This document shows positions 44,600-56,599 of a stretch of 64,000 nt of DNA, in pieces. Where the stretch lies: positions 4,221,001 to 4,285,000 of the forward strand of contig NW_027464589.1 of assembly GCF_043290135.1 (NCBI RefSeq). The letters are read 5' to 3'. Under the pieces are notes generated by a model. It worked only from the letters and a program-made list of their open reading frames with translations, did no database searches and was not told the origin of the DNA. Source of the stretch: Rhipicephalus microplus. Lineage: Eukaryota; Arthropoda; Arachnida; Ixodida; Ixodidae. A program made the translations under genes and the position numbers. How positions within the stretch are numbered: position 1 is the stretch's first letter; each line of letters begins with the position of its first letter.

Positions 44600-45729
44600 G
44601 TGTGGCTTGAATATTTGTGCCCCTTTAGGTCCGTCTTTGGCTACACTGTTGGCCTCAGGGCTCTGGGTTCCCATAAAGAAGCTATGGCTTGGCGACCCAT
44701 TCTGTTATCGACCCTCCTGCCCGTCGCACCACTGTAGTGAAAGCCATCCTGTGCAAAGGGGCGAGCGCCGGCCTCTTACACGTCTTGGTTAACTTACATT
44801 ACGCTGTATCAGAGTTGCCGGCTCAAACCCTTGATCACACATCTAACTTTCTCTTAAGGTTCTGATCCTTGCCTTTAAACACATCATTGAGCCCAGCATG
44901 AATAACGACTAGATTTTCGCCCTCCATGGTGTTTTCTACAACCTCCTGAGCTTTGGCCAGTGCATCCACCATGCTCTTCCCTGACTGTGCCTCCACCCTG
45001 ACTCTCCCATCTTCCTTCACTGTCTTGAAGATGCCATCCCTAACCCTGGCCACGTTAGAGTCCCCCATCAATAGGACCCTTCTACGCTCCAATCGCTGGC
45101 TTCCCGTTTGTGATGGCGCCCCTGTTTGCTTCACCTGTTTCTCTCTCTGCCGCCTGTCCTGTGTTTCTGCCCTGCGTGAAGTCTGCTGCGCCCTGAGCTG
45201 TATGTTCTCGGAACCTCTGTGCTATGGCCAGACACTGCGGCTCCTGACCTTCCTTCTCGCCTGTTCCTTCCCGCCTATTGCCTTCTCCGCTACACACGCC
45301 TTCCGTCTCACACCGCTCGGGGCGGGGGAAAAGCGCCATTAGCTTCTTTACCCACTGCTCTAGCTCTGTCCGCCATTCCCGTTCTTTTAGAAGGTCGCCC
45401 TTCATTTGCTCTAATAGGCTGGCGGTAGCCTACTGCCGCTCACGCGACGCTCCGAGCTGTTTTTGGAGTTATATCCTCTGCACCCGTTCCGCCCTAAGCC
45501 TCCCCCCCCCCCCATGAAGACCCTTGATGCTAGCCTCCATGCGATGCACGGCCACCTTCAGTGCCTCGCACAGCCTGCACACAAAACTCGCCTTCTGTGC
45601 GTTGGTCAAACTCGTGAATGCTGTCTCATCTAAGTAGCACCAGCGCTTGTATTCTTCGCACTGCACCAGCTCAATCTCGCTCGTATTTTTTCCTAGCCTC
45701 CTTAGCCATCGCCCGCCCGACCTACGCAC
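44600..45729 (-). pseudogene. LINE C ORF1 with PHD-like zinc finger and SGNH-hydrolase domain
   Basis: The N-terminal piece (45469-45729) has a zinc motif VQCEEYKRWCYLDETAF ... FVCRLCEALK, PHD-like in spacing. A middle part follows (LKEREWRTELEQWVKKLMAL). The SGNH domain at 44835-45134 shows RRVLLMGDSNVARVRDGIF (GDS block with the nucleophile serine) and VVIHAGLNDVF (G-x-N-D block), then stops before the catalytic Asp-His pair. Esterase-like SGNH domains occur in ORF1 of several CR1/L2-type LINEs, where the role is unproven. Frames are broken, so it is not functional. Confidence 0.75.
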
Positions 45730-45911
45730 CGAGTGCCCGACAGGCCTACGTTCAACCCTAATCCCGCTATTCAGCCGCCTCCGTTAACTCTCCTACCTGA
45801 CCAACTGTTTGAAGCTGCCGGCTACACCACACACGTACTTGTTAAATTTCGCTAGAAGCCTCTCACTAGGTCCCCTTCGTGTTCGGCTCTAGCTCTTTAA
45901 CAACTTACTAA

Positions 45912-46398
45912 GGGATTTGCGGTCACAAGTGGCAACTGTCTAACCATTGCTTTCTACCGTTTTAGCATTGCAAAGTTCGCCTCGAGCTGACTTCCGCCTG
46001 GCTGCTTATCGAAGATAGAAGACCGAAGCAGTCGTGACCGTGCCTTCTCCGTGACGCTGACCAACCACGGGATGTCAGTGATGACAGCGCCTTCAAACCC
46101 ATAAAACCGAAGTGAAGCGACAAACCACTGGGATCTGCGGCCACAAGTGGCAACTGTCTAACCATTGCTTTCTACCGTTTTAGCATTGCAAAGTTCACCT
46201 CGTGCTGACCTCCGCCTGGCTGCTTATCGAACATAGAAGACCGACGCGATCGTGACCATGCCTTTTCCGTGACGCTGACCAACCACGTGATGTCAGCGAT
46301 GACAGCGCCTTCAAACCCATAAAACCGTAGTGAAGCGAGAAACTACCGGGATTTGCGGCCACAAGTGGCAACTGTCTAACCATTGCTTTCTACCGTTT
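45912..46398 (+). repeat. 218-bp tandem 5' units of CR1-3, about 2.2 copies
   Basis: Units start at 45912, 46130 and 46348, each with GGGAT(T/C)TGCGG(T/C)CACAAG then TGGCAACTGTCTAACCATTG, and end near CATAAAACCG. The third stops at CCGTTTCAGG, where ORF1 leader sequence begins. Units 1 and 2 differ at roughly one base in fifteen, so this array is older than that of CR1-1. Confidence 0.9.
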
Positions 46399-46466
46399 CA
46401 GGTATGAATTTTTATTGTTATAGCTGCTACTGACTTTTATGTGGCCTGCAGATCCCTCTTTTTGAA

Positions 46467-47377
46467 CATGGGTATTGATGTGTGTAGTTATCGTGCTTGC
46501 ATTGGTTTGTTCTTTGCTTGCCGAATGCCTGAATGTTTCTTCAGCAGCCGTTTCTCTGCCGGATCAGGTCTTATCCGTGTACTCAGTCCTAGGCCCCCGA
46601 CTCTCTTGCTGTCAATGTGTCTCGCATTGCTACTGCTTTGTGCTGGCGACACGTGGAGGCAAATCCTGGTCCTAAGATCGAGGATGTTCTCAGCTTGCTA
46701 AAAAAGTGTCATGATGAAACCACGTCCAGCTTAACTGAAACAAACAGCAGATCACAAGCCGTGAGTGCCACCTCTCAAGCCTAGAAAACACCGTTCACGA
46801 AGTATCGGACCTGACAGGAAACGTTGAAACTGTCATCGACACTATTCAGGAATTAAAAGAAAATGTTTGCAAGATGAACGAAGGTCTTGCTGACGTCGTG
46901 GGCGATATGAACAATCGAATGAGGCGAAATAACCTTATAATCAAAGGCCTTCCAGAAGAAGAGCACGAAAGGTATGCGGAGTCTGAAAGAATAGTAAAAA
47001 AATTCTTTTCAACACATCTGAAAATTGAGGCTGGTGACATCGAACGTGCTCATAGATTAGGAAAAACCCGACCCGACTTTAACCGCCCTATCATAGCGAA
47101 GTTTTTCAACTTCAAATCAAAATTGGAATCTCTGTCTAGCGCCCCAAAGTTGAAAGACCTACAAAAGCCATAAGTCTGGCTTGAGGAAGATTTCTCGCCA
47201 AAAGTCCAACTTGCCAGAAAGAAGTTACGCGACTACGCTAACGCTCAACGTAAAGGCGATGAAAAATATGCGGTGCGTTTCAACAAGCTTCAGATGCATG
47301 GTTCTACATTCTGTTACGACTCGGTAAATGATTGCGTTGTCATGGTGTCAACAAATAAACGAAGCCCTCCTGAATGA
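46467..47377 (+). pseudogene. CR1-3 ORF1, broken at the 2A motif
   Basis: From the ATG at 46467 the frame gives MGIDVCSYRACIGLFFACR and a hydrophobic LLLSMCLALLLLCAGD. Two extra bases (AC at 46651-46652) then shift the frame; across the shift the motif is D-VEANPGPK (46648-46676), a 2A signature. Another shift near 46760 precedes the RRM-like domain (RRNNLIIKGLPEEEHE, IERAHRLGKTRPDFNRPIIA). A TAA at 47171-47173 interrupts it before WLEEDFSPKVQLARKKL, and the end is at 47377. Architecture is the same as ORF1 of CR1-1 and CR1-2. Confidence 0.85.
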
Positions 47378-47407
47378 CCCTGTAAAACACGTCACCACAC
47401 GCCAAAC

Positions 47408-50104
47408 TTGTCAAAATCGGTCTCGCTACTTTTATTTAATTTTCGCAGCATTTATAAAAAGCTTGATGCCATAAACGCCCTCGTGTACACGTGCTCAGCT
47501 GATATAGTCGTAGGTACGGAATCATGGTTGAACGAGGACGTAACAAACAGCGAACTTTCGTTTCCATCATCGTTTGTTCTGTTTCGTAAAGATAGAATGG
47601 GTTGTCGAGGTGGTGGCGTTATTATTGCCATAAAAGAAATCTATCAGCCATCGCTTCTTCTCTCAGGTTCCCCCCTTGAAATTGTCTGGGTTTCATCATA
47701 TTTCGATCACATTCATTGCATAATTGGTGCCTGTTACCGACCCCCTGATTGCCGGCAGGAGTTTGTTGAGCTTCTTCAGGAAGCCATTGATTCCATCCTC
47801 CTCAAGTTTCCTAATTGTTTTCTAATACTTGGTGGTGACTTTAACTATTGTTCAATCAACTGGTCCACTTTATCTGTCCTTGCTCATCCTATTCGCCATG
47901 AACAACTTAACTTTCTGCGCCTTCTCCATTATCACAATCTACAACAGATTGTGCAGGAACCAACACGTGACAGCAATATTTTAGACCTTATAATAACCAA
48001 TCATCCCGACAGCACTAAAGTTCTGATCTTAGAAGAAATAAGGGATCATAGGACAGCTCACTGCTCTCTGCTTCTTCCGCATGCCAAGAAAACAAATGAC
48101 CGAAAAAAATATACTTAACTACGCACGCGCAGACACTGATAAGCTTAACAGATGGCTAGAATCTTTTTCGGATGAATTTATATCTAACTTTCCCAATCAG
48201 TATACTGAACAAAACTGGTGCTTATTTCGTGACAAATTAAAAGAAATTGAACGTATTTGTGTGCCGGTGATTACAATAACTGAAAGAGCGGATGATCCAT
48301 GGTTCACCCGTGACATTAAAAGATGGCCTAATGGAAAAAAGAGAGCGTACACTAAAGCGTCGAGAACGAACGCGTCGGAGGACTGGCAGAAATATAAAAA
48401 CGTTTAAAAACAAACAGAAACCGCCTTTTCTGAAGCAAAAAAATAAATACTACAATCACACGCTACCTAACATGCTCAAAACTGACTCTAAGAAGTTCTG
48501 GAGCACTGTAAATCCCAAGAAAAGAGAGTCGGTGCCAGAACTCTCTGGAGAGGATGGCAACACCCTGAGCTTAGCCGGCTGTGCTGAAAAACTTAACCTT
48601 TTTTTTCTGAAGTTCACACAATCGAGAAACCGCTCGATAGTAACCTAAATTTGCCACAGCTAACTATCTCTAATCAATTTTCTCCCATCTCAATTACTGC
48701 ACACGTTGTAGCTTGTGCAATAGATCGTTTAGCTCTTAAAACCAGCCCCGGCCCTTATGATATTAGCGCTAAGGTTTTAAAATTAACCAGCCACTTCTCA
48801 GCCTCTTTGCTCGTGTTAATTTTTCAACAATCTTTAGATACCGGTTGCTTACCAGAGGACTGGAAATCTGCTTACATAATCCCAATATTCAAATCTGGTG
48901 ATAATACTCAGCCCAATAACTACAGACCAATCTCTTTGACGTCAATATGTTGCAAACTTCTCAAACATATCCTATTCACAAATATAATGGCTTATCTTAA
49001 TTTAAATACCTTGCTCCTAAACAACCAACACGGTTTTCGTCAAAATTTCTCATGTCAATTGCAACTTTTCGAATTAATTACTGACCTTCATTCTGCGCTT
49101 AACTCTTCCTGTCATGTCGATGCCATATTTATTGATTTCTCAAAGGCATTTGATAGGATCCCTTACAAACGTTTAGAACTAAAAATTCGCAATCCGAAGC
49201 TTGAAAACAATACAACACAATGAATACTGGAATTTCTTACTAACCGCTTCCAATCTGTAAAACTAAATAGCTACATCTCGAACCCGACTAGCGTTTTATC
49301 TGGTGTTCCCCAAGGCTCGGTTCTTGGTCTTCTTTTGTTATTAATATACATTAAGGACATGGCATGTAACATAAGTTCGCGAATTCGGCTATTTGCAGAC
49401 GACTGCGTTATTTACAAAAAAATAACTTGCCCTACCGATAATACCATTTTACAATCTGACCTCGATAGGCTGGCCGAGTGGTGCGACACGTGGCAGATGG
49501 AAATTAATATAGGGAAAACTAAGCACTTGGAATTCAGTTCTGCTCTAATCCATTTGCCTAAGGCATACACCATAAATGACATTCAAATTGATTCAGTACA
49601 ATCCTTTAAATATCTTGGGGTATTTTTCCCAGCCAATCTAAACTGGACCACTAACATTGAACATATCACTACTAAAGCAATAAAAAACTTGGCATCCTCA
49701 AAAGGCGATAATACTTTGCCAACAAAGAAACCAGACTGCATGCATACGTTTCCCTGATAAGACCATCGCTGGAGTATGCTTCAATAATATGGCACCCTCA
49801 CACTGAAAATTTAACTTACCTGGTTGAATCAGTTCAAAACAAAGCTGCGCGCTTCATAACGTCGTCATACTCCCCGTATAAAAGCGTAAGTTCCATACTG
49901 AAATCGCTTAATCTGCCCTCCCTTGCCACGCGCCGTAAACTTGCAAGGCTATTTAATTTTAACTCACTCTTCCACAGCAACTCACAGTTTGCGCGCAGGC
50001 ATATCCTTCCGCCATCACACATTTCAGCCCGTGTTGATCACCCTAACAAAGTTAATCCCATCTTCCCGAAAACAAAAAAAATAAATACCAAAACTCGCCC
50101 TTAG
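47408..50104 (+). pseudogene. CR1-3 ORF2 (endonuclease and reverse transcriptase)
   Basis: Endonuclease motifs FNFRSIYKKLDAINAL, TESWLNED, RGGGVIIAIK, CYRPPDCRQEF, LGGDFNYCSINW and IRDHRTAHCS lie in one frame up to 48118. Two or three frameshifts between 48080 and 48650 scramble the linker. RT resumes with PEDWKSAYIIPIFKSGDN, NYRPISLTSICCKLL, QHGFRQNFSCQLQL, DFSKAFDRIPYKRL, TGA at 49221-49223, then SGVPQGSVLGLLL and the catalytic FADD near 49393. A shift near 49710 precedes SLIRPSLEYASIIWHP and the end at 50104. Complete in plan, dead in practice. Confidence 0.88.
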
Positions 50105-50528
50105 CCCCGTCAATAACCAACTGAAATTCCTTGCCAGCTGATGTAGCCACTCTAACAGAATCATCAACCTTTCTGAAAGCGGTAAAAATGTTCTTAAAAG
50201 TTCGAATCTATGAATGTAGTTATTTGGTGGTGTTGTTTATGTGAATTCTTGAATATTTTTGTGTGTGTTATTCGCGCCTACACTTGTTACCTGGAGCCTA
50301 TTGTATTTCTATTAACGTACCTTTTCTTCTGCAGAGTTTATATATATGTTTTTCATTATCCTTATCACCACTGTTCTGTGTACTCTTTTTTCAATTTTTT
50401 TCCATTCAAGCTTTATATAATGATGCTTCTCAATATTTAATGTATTTTACGTATGTTGAAAATCTTCCTAATCCCCCCCTATGTAATGCCCTCCCGGGTC
50501 CTTAGGATATGTAAATAAATGAATAAAT

Positions 50529-51830
50529 GAATATTTGTGCGCCTTTAGGTCCGTCTTTGGCTACACTGCAGGCCTCAGGGCTTTGGGTCCCCCTAAAGAA
50601 GCTATGGCATGGCGAACCATTCTGTTACCGACCCTCCTACCAGTCGCACCACTGTAGCCTGCCTGTGCAAAGGGGCGAGCGCCGGGCTCGTACAGGTCTT
50701 GGTTAACTTCCATTACGCTGTATCTGAGTTGCCGGCTCAAACCCTTGATCACACATTCTCTAACTTTCTCTGAAGGTTCTGATACTTGCCCTTCAACACA
50801 TCATTAGGCCCAGCATAAATAATGACTAGATTTTCACCCTCCATGCTGTTTTTACAACCTCCTGAGCTTTGGCCAGTGCATCCACCATGCTCTTCCCTGA
50901 CTGTGCCTCCACCCTGTCTCTCCCATCTTCCTTCACTGTCTTGAAGATGCCATCCCTAACCCTGGCCACGTTAGAGTCCCCCATGCTAGAACCCTTGTAT
51001 GCTCCAATTGCTGGCTACCTGTTATTGATTGCGCCCCTGTTTGCTTCACCTGTTTCTCTCTCTGCCGCCTGTCCTGTGTTTCTGCCCTGCTTGAAGTCTG
51101 CTGCGCTTCCGAGCTGTATGTTCTCGGAGCCTCCGTGCTGTGGCCAGACACTGCGACCCCCTGACCTCCCGTCTAGCCTGCTCCTTCCCGCTTGTCGCCT
51201 TCTCCGCTACCCACGCCTTCCGTCTCACACCGCTCGGGGCGGGGGAAAAGCACCATAAGCTTCTTTACCCACTGCTCTAGCTCTGTCCGCCCTTCCCGTT
51301 TTTTTCGATGGTCGCCCTTCATTTGCTCAAATAGGCTGGCGGTAGCGTCCTCAACTCACGCGACGCTCCTAGCTGTTTTTGGAGTTCTATATCCTGCACC
51401 CGTTCCGCCCTAAGCCCCGCTGAAGTCCCTAGATGCTAGCCTCCAAGCGCTGCACGCCCGCCTTCAGTGCCTCGCACAGCCTGCACACGAAACTCGCCTT
51501 CTGCGCGTCGCCCCAACTCGTGAATGCTGTCTCATCTAAGTAGCACCAGTGCTTGCATTCTTCGCACTGCACCAGCTCACTCTCGCTTGTGGTTTTCCTA
51601 GCCTCCTTAGCCATCGCTTGCCCGACCTTGGACCGAGTGCCCGACAGGCCTACGTTCAACCCTAATCCCGCTATCCAGTCGACTCCGTTAACTCTCCTAC
51701 CTCAACAACTGTTTGAAGCTGTCGCCTACACCGCACATATACGTGTTCGGTTTCGCTAGTAGCCCCTCACTGGGTCCCTTTCGGGTTCGGCTCTAGTTCT
51801 TTAACAACCAACTGGGCGCCCCGACCTTCT
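50529..51830 (-). mobile_element. LINE copy E: 5' UTR and ORF1 only
   Basis: About 90 percent identical by eye to 44607-45906 of copy C. It contains the ORF1 zinc motif VQCEECKHWCYLDETAF ... FVCRLCEALK (51429-51659), a shifted SGNH block (about 50870-51000) and MIKGLSRQLRYSVMEVNQDL (50561-50752). It ends abruptly at the CR1-3 3' end, so the 3' three quarters of the element are missing, which is unusual for a LINE. A few hundred bases to its right (51831-52039) are unassigned. Confidence 0.8.
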
Positions 51831-52199
51831 TCAAGAACGCCGCCTAGCACGTTCACGTGGTCGACGTCACTACAACGTAGCCCGTGTCTCACACCTACAG
51901 TACTCGCAACGCTAATTATTGACTGGGAGAGAAAAAATAATTATGGTGTTCACCAATACAGAGAAATGAATAGAAATTTATGTCTTGGTGCGCGATGCTT
52001 TTGCACCAACCGACCTTGCACGACCTTGAGTCCATCGAATGGCTGAACAGATGGATGGATGAATTTTGCTGTACCCGTTAGATCAGGCGGCGGCTAACGC
52101 CACCTAGCCGTAATACTCAGTGAACCAACCAGTAAATTTATCTCTTTCCTTTTTAAATAGTGAAGTTGAGGATTCGTACTTTGAAGTGAAGGGTTCAAT

Positions 52200-55100
52200 T
52201 TTCACTTGTGCCCTGATTTTAGCAACCAATCAGATAACCTCCTTTTAGTTATGTCTACCCGCTTAAAGTCTATTCCTCCCTGTCCCTAAACGCCAGTGCC
52301 TTGAAAAGTCTGCGGCATCATCCTGAACTATACGATGAAGCCCTATACAGAACATTATCAAGTGTTCGGCAGTTTCTTCTTCCTCTCCACACGCACTGCA
52401 TACTGTGTCTGCCCCTTCATATTTGGCTTGATATGTCTTGGTTCGCAATAATCCCGTCCTGGCCTCAAGCAGTAGAGAACTACCCCGAGTGTTATCATAG
52501 ATCATTTCTTTCGCAATTTCCTGCTTAAAAGTTCGATAGATCTCTAGTGCGGATTTCTTAATCATGCCAATTCTCCACATGTATGTCTCAGTTTCGTTCA
52601 CTTTCTTCTTAACCGATAGTTCTTATTGGTTTGGCCACCTGCTGTTTTCTAAGTATTTACAAGTAAATTTTCTGGTTCGCTTCCGCCCATTTGTATCGAC
52701 ATTCTTCATGTACAAGTATCTGAAAACCTTCCTAGCCCAACGCTCCTCCCTAATTTCTCTCAGTCGCTTCTCGACTTTCATCTTGCTGCTAGCTTCCCTG
52801 CGCTCTAATGATGTCCATCCCATATCACCTTGTACATCCTGATTTGGTGTACTCCCGTGAGCTCCTATAGCAAGCCTACCTATTCCACGTTGCTTAATTT
52901 CTAATCTTGCTTGAACTTCTGATCTCATGCACAAGACCGCTTTGCCGAACGTTAGCCCTGGAACCATGACCCCTTTTCATATTCCTCTCACAACATCATA
53001 CCTAATTTAATTCCACAGAGCCCTATTTTCCATCACTGCTGCATTCCTAGTACCATTAGTCATCACGTATATATCGTGTTGCCTTAGGTACTCGGTCCCA
53101 TTGCTTATCCATATGCCCAGATATTTGTATTTATCTGTAATCTCTCGCGTGACTTCCTGTATTATAAGCTCACCACCTTCGTTATAAATAAAAATCATGA
53201 CTGGTGATTTTTCCTTACTTAATTTAAGATCTAAGCTATCTCCCTCATTACCGCAGATGTCCATCAATATCTGCAGATCTTTTTTGGTGTCGCCCATTAG
53301 CACTATATCATCTGCCTACATTATTGCTGCTAGTGCCAGATCATTGAGTTTTCCTTGTTTGACTAAAGAGTGGTTGAAGCCAACTCCACTTCCCTCTAAT
53401 TTGGCCTCTAATCCTTGAAGGTACATCATGAATAACAAGGGTGAGAGTGGACACCCCTGCCTAAGTTTTCGTTTTACCTCTGTGGGCTTGGGTACCGCTT
53501 TTTCCTACATCAAAACTACCTTGTTACATTTATAGATTTCCTTTAAAAGATTAGTGACTCCATCTTCCACTGCCAGTGTGTCTAGTATTCCCCACAAGTC
53601 CTCTTGAACCACGCTATCGTACGCTCCATTTATATCCAAAAATGCTAGCCACAGGAGCCTGCGTTCCTTGTCTGCTATTTCGATGGACTGCGTGAGTAAG
53701 AACCGATTGTCTTCCAACCTCCTGTGTTTTCAAAACCCATTCTGCAGTTCCCCCAGCACCCCCTTATCCCCTATCCATGCCTGCAGTATTTCCTTTATAA
53801 ACTGCATCGCCAGCCTGTAGACCACTGATGTCACTGTTACAGAACGGTAGTTGTTTATGTTATCTTTGTCCCCCTTTCCTTTAAAGATCACTCTCATCCT
53901 GCTAAGTTTCCATCTATCAGGGACTTCTCCATTGATTATTGTTCTGCTCACTGCTTCTCTCAAAGTCTGTTTAGACTTCGGACCCAATGTCTTTATCAGC
54001 ATAATCAGAATGCATCTGGGCCTGTTGATGTACTACTTGGAACTCTCTTCTCAGCCCTTTCCCACTCTCGTTGTAAAACTGCAGCAAATGTGGCACTTGA
54101 TCCATCCCTGTCTATTGTGATGCATACTTTGTTGAAATTTTTCTGTCACCCTTGTTCTTATATATTCAATAGCTTCGTCCCCTTCTAGCCTAGCACCTTC
54201 AGCTGTAGTTATAAACCTCTGCTCTAGGTTTGTTTAATTTCTTACGGAGTTTAGAGGGTTCCGAAATTTCGCAGCTGCCTTTCTGTCTTTTTAATGTACT
54301 TGTGCCAACCACTGAGCACACTTTCTTCTAACTTTTTCATTGATCAGGAGGTATGCTTTCCTTCTAGAGCTCAGAAAGATTTCCCGTTTTATTTCAACAT
54401 CATCTGTCGGTTCACCCGTTGCTTAGCATGTCGGTGTTTCCTAGAGGCTTCCTTACGTTTTGCTATGGCTCGCTTAACTTCCTCATGCCACGAACTTTTG
54501 GGTTTGTGTCTTCTTTTCCGGGGTGACTTGTCACGTGCCTTAGCAAGTTCTAGCTCAAATAATCTAATTAGATTCGTGTATACACACTGTTTTATTATCC
54601 TCAGTGATTACTTTCTCACTTTGTTTAGTGGCTATTTTAATTTGCCTTTCTGAATGAAAATTTTCCTGTAGTTGCTCATCTTGTCTCCTTCCCACTGTCA
54701 CTGCTCTTCCAAAACGTAGCTTGATACGTTTGTGGTCACTACCCAGACTTTTTAAGCCACTTTCATCTATGTGCATTCCCCTGAGCTTTTCATACATCCT
54801 ATGTGACATCAGCTCGTAATCTATCGTCGGCTGCAGCCTTCCTACCTCCCATGTTATTTGCCCTTCATACTTCTCGGTAATGTTGCAAATGATCAAATCA
54901 AGCCTTTCACACATATCCAAGATAATTTTGCCTGTTGAGTCATTATACCCATGTATACCTTCTACGTGCGCATTCATATCTCCTAGTATAATCTCGCACT
55001 CTCCTCCTAATTCCTCAATGTCCTTTGATATACACTCCACTATTGCCTTGTTTTCCTCTCTGGCCTTTTCTCCCGTCCACAAGTACACTAAACCAAGGAG

Positions 55101-55520
55101 CATCATTTGCCCTGCCACTTTCCCTTTTAGCCATAAATGTTCCTTGCACTCCTGCTTGACCCTTTGCCAGGCTGTACTTTTATGAATGAATGCCCCAATA
55201 CCACCCCCTATTCTGCTGCCTTCTGTTCTGTTACAATATTCTCACGCGTAGTCTGCATTGTTAGGAGGTTGTTCCATGTTCCTGAGATGTGTTTCTACAA
55301 AACCGTATACCATCCGCCTCTCCTCCCTTAGCTGTTCTTCAATCTCTTTCAACTTCAGCTTGTTCCTACCACCCTGCATGCTAATATATTCTATGTCTGA
55401 CTTGGCTCGCCGCTCGTGGCTACGTCTATTTAGGCCCCGGATTCTACCTATCTTAAATTTTGGTGCCACTTTGGAATCGTATCTGTCCATACCACCTGTC
55501 AAAGAGTCTTCCTGGTTGTT
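52200..55520 (-). pseudogene. LINE D ORF2 (endonuclease and reverse transcriptase)
   Basis: Endonuclease: ISMQGGRNKLKLKEIEEQL, VYGFVETHLRNMEQPP, ILGDMNAHVEGIHGYNDSTG and GSDHKRIKLRFGRA. RT: WKLSRMRVIFKGKGDKDN, TSVVYRLAMQFIKEILQAW, LDINGAYDSVVQEDLWGIL. The active-site tyrosine codon of YADD is now TAG (near 53310), leaving ADDIVLMGD. After it come DKYKYLGIWISNGTEYLR, MRSEVQARLEIKQRGIGRLA, GMIKKSALEIYRTFKQEIAK and the zinc motif CSACGEEEETAEHLIMFC. Numerous stops and shifts; not functional. Confidence 0.88.
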
Positions 55521-55534
55521 TTCGTCGTTACTAG

Positions 55535-56599
55535 CTATTCTGCACCCCGAAGAGCCCGCTTGCCCCCCCAAAAAGCTACGTCGCGTCCTGCAAGTCGCCA
55601 ACCCACCTCGTGACCTAGCCGCCCATCGAAGTGAATTCTTTCTCGTTGAAAGCCACCCCACCTATGCACCTCTGTGTTTATTTGCACCACCTCAAAGCCT
55701 TTCTCTCGACTCATCCGCCATATCTCTTGGTTTGCGTTGACAACCGCTCTTTGCAGGTTGCTATCACGCACCGGTACCTCAGGTATCGTGGATATCGCTA
55801 CCTGTACCTTAGAAGAAGTGGCGCGCATGTCATCGACGCCTTTCGCCTGTTTAGTTGCTAGTCCTGCTGTATCTTCATTTAAGACATCGTTTAAACCACC
55901 TGAAGTTATCACGACGCTTCGTCTATCAGCTGTAGTTTTGAGTTTTTTGCTCGCTTGCCTCATGACTGCTTCAAGCTTGCGTCCTGGGAACGCCCGTACT
56001 GCAACCCTCTTGTCACCTCTTACCCTTTCGTTGATGGCTTCTGTGCGTCGATTCAAATTCGAGTCCCCGGCGATTATCAGATGCTGTGACAGCTGGAGCG
56101 TCCTGCACCTGGGGGTTACTTGCACCTGTGACGCCAGCTGCTTTGTCCCCTCCCAGCCCTTCCACTACTTCGGTGAAGCTCGGCCTTGCCACAATTGAAC
56201 CGGCTGAACGTGTTTTTTTCTTAAACTTGCTAGCTCTTTCTTTTCTTCCGTTCTAGTTGCCGGTCCCAACTGTTCCTACTGGTCCCTACTGTTCTCTCCG
56301 TAGGCCGCTCCTCTGTTCACCTTGGCTAGTGCTTTATCGGTGGACTTCAGCCTTTTTTCCATTGCCCTCGTTTTCCCTTGCTCTGTCGCTTACGCAGTCT
56401 CGAGCTCGGTGATTTTCATCAGCAGGTCACTTTGGGTAACCATCATTTTCTCCATTTTTTCCTGGACCTCACATTGCCTACACTTCGCGTCAGCCTCTTC
56501 TCCTTCCGCTTCTACACTTGGGTCCACTTTCAAACCAGCCCCACATCTTGAACACTTCACAGTCTTTTTAACCATGTCTTTCCGACACCAATTGTCCAT
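55535..56599 (-). pseudogene. LINE D ORF1 with C4 zinc finger and complete SGNH-hydrolase domain
   Basis: The N-terminal piece (56390-56599) has VKCSRCGAGLKVDPSVE and DAKCRQCEVQEKMEKM, a C-x2-C ... C-x2-C zinc motif running into a coiled-coil. After a broken linker, 55535-56125 encodes an SGNH domain with all blocks: HLIIAGDSNLNRRTEAI (nucleophile Ser), TSGGLNDVL (G-x-N-D) and IHFDGRLGHEVGWRLA (catalytic Asp-His). Copies C and E carry a different zinc module and a different SGNH sequence before the same ORF2. A hydrolase role in retrotransposition is suggested in the literature for such domains but unproven. Confidence 0.75.

Larger units (their letters stand above)
41521..45908 (-). mobile_element. 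LINE copy C: 5' part of the LINE split by CR1-2
   Basis: This continues copy B after the CR1-2 insertion, with most of ORF2, the ORF1 region and a 5' UTR that ends next to the 218-bp units of CR1-3. Together with B it makes an almost full-length member of about 4.8 kb. Confidence 0.85.
45912..50528 (+). mobile_element. CR1-like LINE (CR1-3) with 218-bp 5' units
   Basis: Plus-strand element: two full and one partial 218-bp unit, ORF1 with a broken 2A motif, ORF2, and a 3' end of AAATGAAT repeats at 50505-50528. It sits between LINE C and LINE E, whose facing ends overlap by about 1.3 kb of family sequence. Confidence 0.85.

Noticed and set aside
50529..51810. Giant target-site duplication of CR1-3
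   Set aside because: 1.3 kb is far beyond known LINE target duplications and the two copies differ by about 10 percent, so separate LINE copies or recombination fit better.
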